NCBI GenBank assembly: GCA_024364735.1
Contig: JAGFNQ010000290.1
Coordinates: 84,997 to 148,996, forward strand
Origin: Boesenbergia rotunda
Taxonomy: Eukaryota > Streptophyta > Magnoliopsida > Zingiberales > Zingiberaceae
Reading direction: 5' to 3'
DNA: 64,000 nucleotides
Shown here: positions 42,684-52,321 of the stretch, one piece after another
Numbering within the stretch: the stretch's first letter is position 1
How the letters are laid out: the number at the start of each line of letters is the position of its first letter
Program-made: the position numbers and the translations under genes
The notes under the pieces: generated by a model
What the model saw: the letters and a program-made list of their open reading frames with translations, nothing else
Databases searched by the model: none
What the model was told of the DNA's origin: nothing

Positions 42684-43163
42684 CTAGCCGATGGGATGCA
42701 CCGGATTCCCCGTGAAACCGAACAGCGGGGTCGCCACTAACTCCAACTGGGACTCCTCAATCTGGAGTTGGTCAAATGCCCTCTTGTATAGTATGTTGAC
42801 TGAGCTGCCTGTGTCCATGATGGCGCGGTGGACTTGGTAATTGGCGATGACTGCGGTGATGACCAGCACATCGTCGTGGGGGACTTCTAACCCCTGAAGA
42901 TTTTGGGGCCCGAAACTGATTTGTGGCCCCTCTACCTGGGCCAGACTAGTGCCAACTTGGTGGATCTCCAGCCGACGCACTTGGGCTTTCCGGGCCCGCT
43001 GGGAGTGTCCTCCGGTCGGGCCACCCGAGATTACGTGCACACCGCCCCGAATGACGTTCTGCTGATTGAACCTCTCTTCCTCCGCCTCCTCTTCCACCGC
43101 TCGGTTCCCTTGAGGGAATAGATTCCGAGCGGCCGGAGGGTTCTCTCGTAGTTCCTCGACCAT
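42684..43163 (-). pseudogene. Tat-B protease and Gag-Pro linker
   Basis: 159 codons. A charged linker (EEEAEEERFNQQN, then ISGGPTGGHSQRARKAQVRR) leads to the aspartic protease with active site IMDTGSSVNILY (near 42790) and LVATPLFGFTG. The motif DTGS is intact. It ends at an in-frame TAG shared with the frame of 41730-42650. The protease would cleave Gag-Pol. Confidence 0.87.
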
Positions 43164-43788
43164 CGGGTCGCCGTTCGGGCCACCTCGGTCGGCCTCCCGC
43201 CCGGGAGGTGTTTGCCGTCCTCATCCTCTAGGGGCTTGAGCCCGACCTCGGTTGGCTTGCCGACACTCTTCGGTGGCGTGCCCATGACTCTGATGGAAGC
43301 TGCAATATGGCCTCCATCTAGCAGGGAAACACCCCTGGGCCACCTGCTGCACGTGGCGCATTTCCATGCCTGCGTGCCCGGCGGGGCCCCGCGGGCTACG
43401 AATGGGTCCTCCCGAGGGTCTGGCAGTGTGAACAGGGGGAGGGGGTGCCAGGACCACCGCTTCCTTGCGCCGAGCCGCCTGCGCTTCCTCGACATTGATA
43501 TACTTGTTAGCCTTCCCTAGAAGGCTGTCGAACTCCTTCGGAGGCTTCCGAATCAGTGAACGGAAGAACTCTCCCTCTTGCAGGCCCTGGGAGAACGCAC
43601 TAACCATAACCTCCTGGGTGGCAGTTGGCACATCCATCGCCAACTCGTTGAACCTCCGGATGTACGACTTAAGGGTTTCATTCGGCCCTTGCTTCAGGGC
43701 GAACAAGATGAGACTTGTTTTGTGGTGCCTTCAGCTGCTAGCGAAGTGCTGTAGGAACACCCTCTTGAACTTTTCAAAGCTCGTGACC
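43164..43788 (-). pseudogene. Tat-B Gag, C-terminal part (truncated by junction at 43791)
   Basis: The minus strand reads SFEKFKRVFLQHFASS, a TGA, then FALKQGPNETLKSYIRRFNELAMDV and AFSQGLQEGEFFRSLIRKPP (Ty3 Gag core). Then comes a Pro/Arg-rich segment with the zinc-knuckle-like YCSFHQSHGHATEEC (CX2HX4HX4C form, about 43290-43250). The frame differs from that of the protease, so a frameshift lies near 43160-43220. Everything upstream of SFEKF is missing. Confidence 0.83.
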
Positions 43789-43791
43789 GAC

Positions 43792-46132
43792 TGATAAGTA
43801 CCATTTTATTGATCATTTTAGTTACCAAAATCCATGTTTGACCCATGTCTTTCTTGCTTAATGGTGAAATTACCCTAGGTTTTAGAACTTACTTTTATTT
43901 TGGACTTAATTGCAAATCTTGATATATTGAAATTATTTTGCCACTAAATTTTTGATCTATTTTTTTGTAGCCATGAAAGGATCATTGACCTAGGGCATAC
44001 TGGGTCAAACTTGAGTTGGATGTGGACCCGGATCGAGTTATCAAGCTTCGGATTAATTTGGGTCGTCCGATTCAAAAGCGGCTAGATCTGAGCCATCTAG
44101 GACCATCTGAGGCAATCCGAGCTAGGGTTAGGGCTGATCAAGCACTGAGATCATGATCTAAGACTTTCATCCCAATCAGAGATCATCTAACCGTTGGATC
44201 AAGCTCAGAGGGCTCTAGACTGTCCATTCAAAGATTGGGTTGATCTGGGCCATCCGTTGCAAATCTGGAGGATCCGAGCTACCCCGAGGTAGATCCTGAC
44301 CCTTGATCAACATCATCAAAGTTTGGGTCAGATCGGATGAAGATCGACCATTGGATTTTCTCAAATCAATCTGAGCCGTCTGTTGTCAAGTATTAATCAA
44401 ATTTTCTCCAGCTTTCTTCCTCGTCGCATCTTCACCGCACAGTGCTTCTTCTTCGTTTTTCCTTCGTTTTTCTTGCAAATTCCCTTCGTTGAAGGCGTGA
44501 CCACCTCAACCTAGACCTTGGATCAAGATCTGAATCATTGGGGGATAGTTTCCTTGGAGATTTCAGCTCAAATTGCGCCGGAATAGGGCTGTTTGAGGGT
44601 TTCGGCAGTTCTTCAATCAAATCCCTTGAATCTCATCCGCGAGCCACTTGCGATCGTCTGAGCCATCTGTAAGGGTCCTCAGGTGAACTCAGATGATCCT
44701 CAATTCATCATCGCAATCCCATCCATCGAGATAGAGGAGATTGGATTGGAAAATTCCAGCTGAGTGCAGAGTGAGCAGAAATCGATCAATTGAGTTGTTT
44801 TCCAGTGATTTGCAGAGATGAAGGGGTTCTTGGCTTGCCCTTGCGTGACGAACAAGGAGGTTTTGAGCTCGGGAAAGGATTGAGGATTGGTCTTTTTAGT
44901 TAAATTTCAGTTGTTTTAGCTGTAAATTTCATTTTGCCACAACTGTTCTGTTTCTGAATTTAGTACTAGCTGTAACTTTTCTTTACAATTCGATTCTGTC
45001 TTGTTTAGGTTTCAAGTCTTCAAGGTAATCAGTAGTTAGTTTGTTTAATGAATACATCTTTCATAATTTAGTTTACTCTATAGTTCAATTGCTTGCCTGC
45101 CAATTTCAGCTTGTGTGCCAATTTAGTTTCTGCACTATCCAAATTTATTCTGCATTCTAGACTTTCGTTCTGCATTCTAGGTTTCAGCACACCAAAAGGA
45201 TTTTGTTTGGTGATTCATTGCCTCAGATTTCCTCCTGATTGAATTGTTCTTGCATTTGTTCTGTGGATGAATTTCTGCACAGCTTGTTCTGAATTTCAAT
45301 TTCGATTTCTTTTCTTTTGCTTCTGGTTGTGTCTGAATTTGCTAGCTTATTTCTGAATTTTTAGGTTTATTACTCCTTAAGCTAGTTTCGAGCAGTGTTC
45401 TCAGTTGTTCAGTTTATTTTTGCATCAAATTGTTTGTTCCATTTTATTTCTGCTCATAGTTGCTGAATTCCTGCATTCATTCCCTGCATTTCGATACCGA
45501 TTTCATTTTTGCAATAGGGGCAGATTTGTTTGAGCAGCTTTTGTCTCGAAATTCTTCATTCACTTTTGCAAACTTTTTCCCTGAAATCTTTGTTTTCCAA
45601 ACTGCATTGCTCAGTTTCATTTCTAAGTCGTTGACAGAACCCTTGGCACATAAGTAAACAGCTTTGGCACAAGGATTTTCTCCTGCGTGCCAAGCTGTTT
45701 TGGCACTTGTTTCGCAATAGATTTGTTTGAGTAGTAATTTCCTAAGTTGGACACACGTTGTAGTGCAATATTTCATTTGGTATTAGTTTGATTTCCGAAT
45801 TTTGCAATGTGGCATTGGTTAGATTGAGTTGCTTATTGGTTGAGTTTATCAATTGCCATTACCTAGTTTTAATTTGTCCAGCTAAGTCCTTTATTTTTAT
45901 TGCTATTTCATTTCATGCTTGCAACCCCAAAACCCAATTTTATTTGAAACTCAAAATTCATAAACGACACATAAACTCGAGCTCGAATCTAACAACCTCA
46001 ACTAGCTCTAGGAAAAATACGACCTGTGACCCCTTTACTACGTTTTCATTCTTTGATTGCAAAAAGAGTTTTCAGCTTACACACATCTAAATTTTGAGAC
46101 CCACATTCGTGACACTTAGTTTGGGTCCATCA
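43792..46132 (+). repeat. 5' LTR of Athila-like element
   Basis: 2341 bp, starts TGATAAGTACCATTTT and ends GGGTCCATCA. Compared over its first 350 bp with the 3' LTR it differs at roughly one base in eight. Many TTCTGCATTT-like words fill its second half. Open frames within are chance. Confidence 0.9.
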
Positions 46133-46139
46133 AAATTTT

Positions 46140-46155
46140 TGGCGCCGTTGTCGGG
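46140..46155 (+). other. Primer-binding site of Athila-like element
   Basis: TGGCGCCGTTGTCGGG lies 7 bp after the LTR end, the form usual in Athila elements. Confidence 0.88.
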
Positions 46156-46303
46156 AATCTACTAGTTGATTTGTTTGATTTTTGCTTGTGTACTTATTTC
46201 ACATCTTTCTTGATTCATTTTTATGCTTACTGCTATATCTGGTGATTTGATTTTATTTGTTTCATCTTTTTATCTACTTTTACTGCGATTTGTTTTTGGT
46301 TTT

Positions 46304-47998
46304 ATGACCAGGTCTACAGGTGGTGATCTTGAAGAATTTGACCCTGAAATTGAGAGGACTTTTAGAGCAAGGAGGAACCAAGGCATACTTTCAGAGACTA
46401 CGGATATTCCTCCTATTCAGACTATTCCCACTCATTCAGGCAGTATCATGGCAGACCACCAGAAGACTATGAAGGAACTCGCAGCACCAGATGCTACATT
46501 TCAGTATTCCAACATTCCTTATCTAGAGCTTGCTGGTGATTTTGAGCTCAGATCTGGACTCATCCATTTGCTACCCAAGTTTCAAGGATTATCTGGAGAA
46601 GATCCAAATAGACACCTGTATGAGTTTCATGTTGTATGCTTCACTATGAAGCCTCAGGGCATTTCAGAAAAAGATATCAAGCTGAGAGCTTTCCCCTTCA
46701 CACTGACAGGAGCAGCAAAAGATTGGTTCTACTACTTACCCACTGGGCACGTGTCTAGTTGGATTTCTATGAAGAAAGCATTTTTGGAAAAATATTTCCT
46801 AGCCTCCAGAACAGCAATAATTCAAAAAAGCATTTGTGGCATTCAGCAAGTAGTGGGGGAGACAATTTATGACTACTGGGAGAGATTTAACAAACTGTGT
46901 TCTAGTTGCCCCCAGCATCAGATCAGCGAGCAGCTTCTGATTCAGTACTTTTATGAGGGATTGTTGCAGATGGACAGGATTATGATAGATGCTGCAGCTG
47001 GAGGAGTCCTAGTGAACAAAACGCCAAATCAAGCTAGGGAACTCATTTCAAACATGGCTGAGAATTCACAACAGTTTGGGAGTAGAGCATTGACCACTAG
47101 AGGAGTTAATGAAGTCCAGATGGTTTTGAATGAACAGAAAGAAATGAAAAATGCAATGGTGGAGCTCACATCAGTGATGAAGCAATTGTCTGTTAATAAT
47201 GCAATTCAAAGTTCAAATCTTTCAGCAACTCCACAAGCTAATCAAGTGATAGGGGTATGCAGTATTTGCTCTAGTCAAGAGCACAACTCAGATTCATGTC
47301 CCACCCTCCAACAAGACGAGACAGTCGCGGCATTGGTTAGGGGACAATTTCAAGCAAGAAACAACTCGTACTCCTTTACTTATAACCCTGGTTGGAGGGA
47401 TCATCCAAATTTGAGGTACGGGAACTCTTTCTACCAACAGAACCCTCAGCAACCACAATTTCAGCAAACATCACAGCAGCCCCAACAAACACAGCAAAAT
47501 CAGCAAGTTTTTCAGCCTTCAAACCAAAATTTTCAGCCTCCATTTCAGCCTAATTTTCAGCAAACTCAGCAGCAATTTCAGCCCCAATTTAAGCAATTCC
47601 AACCTCAATTCCAGCCATATCAGCAAGGGCAGCAAGGTTTTCAATCATTTCAAACTTTCCAACCACAAAACCAGCAAAATTTCCAGCCTTCACAGCCCTA
47701 TAATCAGAATTTCCAGCCTTACAATCAAGGGGTTCAGCCTGTGCAAAATCAGTCCTCATCACAGAATTTTCCATTTCAGAACCAGGTTTTTCAAGGCTAT
47801 AACTCTCAGCAAGGATTCCAGGCATTTCCACCTTCTTATCAGCCCTATCAACAGCTAACTCAGCCCTCTTATCAGCCCCAATTCCAACCGCAGCAGGGTA
47901 ATATTTTTCAGCCTACTACTTCATCATTTCAGGGACCATCAAAATCCTATGCTAACCAAGGGGGCTATGGGAGTTCTAGTGGAGAAAATGTGCCCTAA
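46304..47998 (+). CDS. Athila-like Gag
   Basis: I chose ATG 46304 (MTRSTGGDLEEFDPEIER) over the in-frame ATG 46223, whose 27-residue leader is hydrophobic and atypical. It encodes 564 codons. Residues about 80-250 form the Gag core (LLPKFQGLSGEDPNRHLYEF, FPFTLTGAAKDWFYYLP, IYDYWERFNKLCSSCP). One zinc knuckle, CSICSSQEHNSDSC, begins near residue 319 and fits CX2CX4HX4C. Residues about 375-550 are a Gln/Phe/Pro-rich low-complexity region built of FQPQ-like units. A TAA at 47996 separates it from a second Gln-rich stretch in another frame. Gag would form the cytoplasmic particle around element RNA. Confidence 0.88.
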   Translation: MTRSTGGDLEEFDPEIERTFRARRNQGILSETTDIPPIQTIPTHSGSIMADHQKTMKELAAPDATFQYSNIPYLELAGDFELRSGLIHLLPKFQGLSGEDPNRHLYEFHVVCFTMKPQGISEKDIKLRAFPFTLTGAAKDWFYYLPTGHVSSWISMKKAFLEKYFLASRTAIIQKSICGIQQVVGETIYDYWERFNKLCSSCPQHQISEQLLIQYFYEGLLQMDRIMIDAAAGGVLVNKTPNQARELISNMAENSQQFGSRALTTRGVNEVQMVLNEQKEMKNAMVELTSVMKQLSVNNAIQSSNLSATPQANQVIGVCSICSSQEHNSDSCPTLQQDETVAALVRGQFQARNNSYSFTYNPGWRDHPNLRYGNSFYQQNPQQPQFQQTSQQPQQTQQNQQVFQPSNQNFQPPFQPNFQQTQQQFQPQFKQFQPQFQPYQQGQQGFQSFQTFQPQNQQNFQPSQPYNQNFQPYNQGVQPVQNQSSSQNFPFQNQVFQGYNSQQGFQAFPPSYQPYQQLTQPSYQPQFQPQQGNIFQPTTSSFQGPSKSYANQGGYGSSSGENVP

Positions 47999-48013
47999 CA
48001 GAGGGTTGAAGAA

Positions 48014-48557
48014 ATGTTTCAACAAATTTTACAACAACAACAAGCTTGGCAACAACAACAACAACAAAGGACTGAGCCGACCATACAAAACCTTGAGAGA
48101 CAAATGGGACAATTGGCTAGTGGGATTAATCAAAGTCAAGCTCAAGGATTAAGACAACTACCTTCCCAAGCTGTTCCCAATCCGAAAGGAAATGTGAGTG
48201 TTATTACTTTGAAGAGCGGGAAGGTTACTACATTTCAAAATGGTCCAAGAGTAGAAATTTCTGAAAACCGGACAGCACCTTCATTTCCAGCTCAAAACAG
48301 CCTGAAACGACTTCAAATTCAGTTGGTTCCACCCCTAGTCCGTGCCCAACTCCTCCTCAAGTAATCCTCCAATTTTGGTGGAAAACGGAGGAGAAATCAG
48401 TGCCGAGACAGATATTACAGCAGCCACACCGCAAGGGACAGCAAACCAGAAATCAGCCCCTCCACTTCCGGCCAAAGAAGATGAATTTAGGGTTCCCTTA
48501 CCCTTTCCACAGCGGAAAACACAAGCCAAAAGACAAGTGGAGGAGGGAGAAGGCTAA
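48014..48557 (+). pseudogene. Gag C-terminus / Gag-Pro linker of Athila-like element
   Basis: Frame 48014-48364 (MFQQILQQQQAWQQQQ, then LERQMGQLASGINQ and VITLKSGKVTTF) is the conserved post-Gag segment of Athila. The next part (48342-48557: VENGGEISAETD, PLPFPQRKTQAKRQVEEGEG) is in another frame, and pol takes over in a third near 48530. At least two small indels are therefore present. Confidence 0.75.
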
Positions 48558-51201
48558 GGAATTCAATGAGCTAGTGGAACTTTTCAGTAAAGTAGAGATC
48601 AATGTACCTTTGTTGACCATGATCAAACAGATTCCTAAGTATGCCAAGTTTTTGAAAGATCTTTGTGTTCACAAGAAGAAACTTAAGAAAAATGAGTTGG
48701 TCAGCTTTGGGAAAAATATTTCAGCACTTATACATGTCATACCTCAGAAGTGTGAAGACCCTGGCGTTTTTACTGTATCTTGTGAGATAGGGAGCACTAC
48801 ATTCCATGATGCCATGCTTGATTTAGGAGCTTCCATAAATGTGATGCCCAGGTCAGTCTTCCAAATGCTTGGCATAGGCCCTTTACAGCCCACTGGTGTG
48901 GTGATACAGCTAGCAGACAGGAGCCAGACCCACCCAGCTGGTATGATTGAAGATGTTTTGGTGAAGGTAAAGGAGCTAATATTTCCTACAGATTTTTATA
49001 TCTTGGATATGGAGGGAGATTATCTTGCACACCGTTCTCCACTTATTTTAGGAAGACCATTTCTGAAGACTGCTAGAACAAAAATCGATGTATATGCTGG
49101 TACACTTTCCATGGAGATTGGAGATACGGTTGTTCAGTTTAGCCTTTTCGATGCTATGAAGCATCCGAGAGAGGATCACTCCATTATGAGCATGGACATT
49201 CTTGAGGAGCTGGAGCAGATAGAGTTAGAGGCTGAGGGATTTTTACCTGATTTTTCTGGAGGAGCTATTTATTCAGAGGAGGCTGAGAGAGTATTTACTG
49301 CTGAGACTGAGGATTTTTTAGAAGATATTTCAGATGCATTTCCAGCTGGAGAGGATTTTCTAGGTGTAGGGGATTGCATAGAGCCCCAAGGATCACCTAT
49401 TTCTCTTGAGATTCATAGTGTAGGAGATTGCACAGAGCCCCAAGGATCACTTATTTCTACTGAGGAAGACCAGAGTGAACTGAAGCCACTACCAGGCCAT
49501 TTGAAGTATGCGTACCTAGGAGAGGAGCAGACTTTTCCCGTGATTATTGCACAGCATTTGGAGTCAGAACAAGAAGAAAAATTATTGCAAGTCCTGAGGC
49601 ACTACAAGAAGGCAATTGGGTGGACTTTATCAGATATACCAGGTATCAGCCCAGCTATCTGTATGCACAGGATATTTTTGGAAGAAAATGTCAAACCCAT
49701 GAGGCAACCACAAAGGAGACTCAATCCACTTATTTTGGATGTTGTAAAGAAAGAGGTGACTCGACTTCTACAGGCAGGTATCATTTACCCTATTTCTGAC
49801 AGTCAGTGGGTTAGTCCTATTCACGTGGTGCCCAAGAAATCTGGAGTGACCGTGGTGGCAGATGAAAGCAATGAACTAGTGCCCACCAGAGTTAAGAATT
49901 CCTGGAGAGTCTGCATTGATTACAGGAAGCTCAACAAGGTCACAAGGAAAGATCACTTCCCTTTACCCTTTATTGATCAGATGCTTGAGAGACTGGCAGG
50001 GAAGTCGCATTATTGTTTCTTGGATGGATTTTCAGGCTACTTTCAGATTTGCATAGATCCAGAGGACCAGGAGAAGACTACCTTCACTTGCCCCTTTGGC
50101 ACTTTTGCCTACAGACGTATGCCCTTCGGACTCTGCAACGCACCTGGTACATTTCAGAGATGCATGGTAAGTATATTCGGTGAGTTGCTAGAGGACTGTA
50201 TGGAGATATTCATGGATGATTTTTCAGTTTATGGCACGTCTTTTGATTCATGCTTAGATAATTTGTCTAGGGTTTTACATCGTTGCATTGAAACTAACCT
50301 TGTTCTTAATTTTGAGAAATGTCACTTCATGGTAGAGCATGGGATTGTACTTGGACATATAGTCTCTCGGAAAGGTATTGAGGTAGATCCTGCGAAAATC
50401 AGTGTTATTTCTTCTTTATCTTACCCCGTATGCGTACGGGATGTTCGTGCTTTTCTTGGACATGCAGGTTTCTACCGCAGATTTATTAGAGACTTCAGCT
50501 TGATTGCTCGACCCTTGACACGACTTTTGCAGAAAGATGTTGAGTTTCATTTTGATGATAAATGCAAGGAAGCTTTTCACAGACTCAGGGAGGCTCTTAC
50601 CTCAGCTCCTATTATTACATCACCTGATTGGACTTTACCATTTGAACTAATGTGTGATGCTTCTAATTTTGCAGTGGGAGCTGTTCTAGCACAGAGGGTT
50701 GATGGAGCACCACATGTCATTTGCTACGCCTCCAAAACCCTAGATGCCGCCCAAGCAAACTACACCACTACTGAAAAGGAGCTTCTTGCCATTGTTTTTG
50801 CTTTGGATAGATTCAGATCTTACTTATTGTGCTCACATGTGATTATTTTTTCTGATCATGCAGCTCTCAAATACTTGTTGAAAAAGCCTGATGCAAAACC
50901 TAGATTGATCAGATGGATGCTCCTACTCCAAGAATTTGACCTGGAGATCAGAGACAGAAGTGGAAAAGAGAACTTAGTTGCAGATCATTTGAGCAGACTT
51001 GAAGGAGATGGATCTCCTACCACCATTGACGATGATTTCAGAGATGAGCACTTGATTGTAGTGCATGGTGAGACACCGTGGTATGCAGACCTAGTTAACT
51101 TTCTTGTTGCACATGTATTTCCCACTCAATTTTCTAAGGCTCAAAAAGATAAACTTAAAAGTGATGCAAAGTTTTATGTGTGGGATGATCCTTATTTGTG
51201 A
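48530..51201 (+). CDS. Athila-like protease, reverse transcriptase and RNase H
   Basis: An open frame from about 48400 (real Athila-like sequence from about 48530: KAKEFNELVELFSKVEINVP) to the TGA at 51199. The protease active site is DLGAS (48820), the Asp-Leu-Gly variant known in Athila. The RT has VCIDYRKLNKVTRKDHFPLP, DGFSGYFQICIDPEDQEKTTFTCPFGTFAYRRMPFG and FMDDFSVYG (catalytic Asp pair near 50215). The RNase H has MCDASNFAVGAVLAQ (near 50650), TTEKELLAIVFAL and FSDHAALKYLL. About 890 codons without a break in an element with strongly diverged LTRs is notable. It ends at DDPYL, before the integrase zinc finger. Confidence 0.9.
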
Positions 51202-51433
51202 AAATTTTGTAATGACCAAATAATTAGGAGATGCGTGCCAGATCATGAGTTTTTTTTCTGTACTTACATTTTGTCATTCATCAGCCTGTGGGGGGCATTT
51301 TGGACCCCAGAGAACTGCTAGGAAAGTGCTAGAGTGTGGATTATACTAGCCCACCCTTTTTCATGATTCATATGTCTTTTATAAAAATTGTGATAGATGT
51401 CAGCGAACTGGGAACATAGGAGCGAGACATGAG
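51202..51433 (+). pseudogene. Integrase zinc-finger region, frameshifted
   Basis: In shifting frames it reads KFCNDQIIRRCVPDHE, then after a T8 run at 51250-51257 CHSSACGGHFG and NCDRCQRTGNIG. This is the HHCC domain that normally joins RNase H to the integrase core. The T8 run and a TAG near 51348 interrupt it. Confidence 0.8.
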
Positions 51434-52321
51434 ATGCCCCAAAATACTATGCTTTACTGTGAGATTTTTGATGTTAGGGGGATAGATTTTATGGGACCTT
51501 TTCATGCATCTTATGGTTATCTGTATATTTTACTTGCTGTGGATTATGTTTCAAAATGGGTGGAGGACATTCCCTCCAAGACTGATGATTCTTCTGTTGT
51601 TTGTAGTTTTGTTAGGTCACACATTTTTTGCAGGTTTGGAATTCCAAGAGCCATAATTAGTGACCAAGGATCTCATTTCTGCAACAAACACATGAAGACA
51701 ATGCTGAGTAAATATGGGGTTGTACATACAGTTTCTACATCCTATCATCCCCAAACAAATGGACAGGCTGAGATTTCAAACAGAGAGATTAAATCCATTT
51801 TAGAAAAGACAGTTGGGCCCACTAGAAAAGACTGGAGCAAGAGGCTAGATGACACACTCTGGGCCTACAGAACAACATATAAGACATCGATTGGCATGTC
51901 ACCCTACCGCTTGGTATATGGCAAGGCTTGCCACCTCCCCGTGGAAATAGAGCACAAGGCATATTGGGCGGTGAAAGCTTGTAATTTTGATGCTACCAAG
52001 GCGGGAGAAGAGAGAAAATTGCAACTCCATGAACTTGAAGAAATTCGGCTGGAAGCATTTGAAAATTCAAGGATCTACAAGGAAAAGACCAAGAACTTCC
52101 ATGACAAGCACATTGTGAAGAAAGATTTCCAAATTGGTGACAAGGTATTATTGTACAAATCAAGGCTCAAATTGATAAAAGATAAATTAAGGTCAAGGTG
52201 GGATGGTCCATTTATTGTAACTAATATTTTTCCCTATGGTGTTGTGGAAATTCAAGATGTATTAATGGTTTTATTTGGAAAGTCAATGGCCACCGGGTCA
52301 AAAGGTACTTTGATGAACTAA
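51434..52321 (+). pseudogene. Athila-like integrase core and C-terminal domain
   Basis: The DDE residues are visible: GIDFMGPF (near 51482), ISDQGSHF (near 51660) and SNREIKSILE (near 51780), followed by WAYRTTYKTSIGMSPYRLVYGKACHLPVEIE. The C-terminal part has IGDKVLLYKSRLKL and RWDGPFIV, then diverges after GVVEIQD, where a frameshift gives an early end at 52321. The core looks catalytically complete, but it is cut off from the upstream pol. Confidence 0.86.

Larger units (their letters stand above)
31383..43791 (-). mobile_element. Tat-lineage Ty3/gypsy retrotransposon 'Tat-B', 5' part missing
   Basis: Minus strand order: Gag (partial, 43788-43164), protease, RT, gypsy RNase H, archaeal-type RNase H, integrase (ends 39195), a 109-bp tandem array, two genes on the opposite strand, polypurine tract and 3' LTR (31383-32548). 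It belongs to a different family from Tat-A, with low nucleotide similarity but the same plan. It stops abruptly inside Gag at 43791, where the Athila-like LTR begins; the 5' LTR and Gag N-terminus are absent from the window. Pol is much better preserved than in Tat-A. Confidence 0.9.

Noticed and set aside
46223..46303. N-terminal hydrophobic leader of the Athila Gag as a signal peptide
   Set aside because: The upstream ATG lies close to the primer-binding site. The conserved start MTRS at 46304 fits Gag of this group better.
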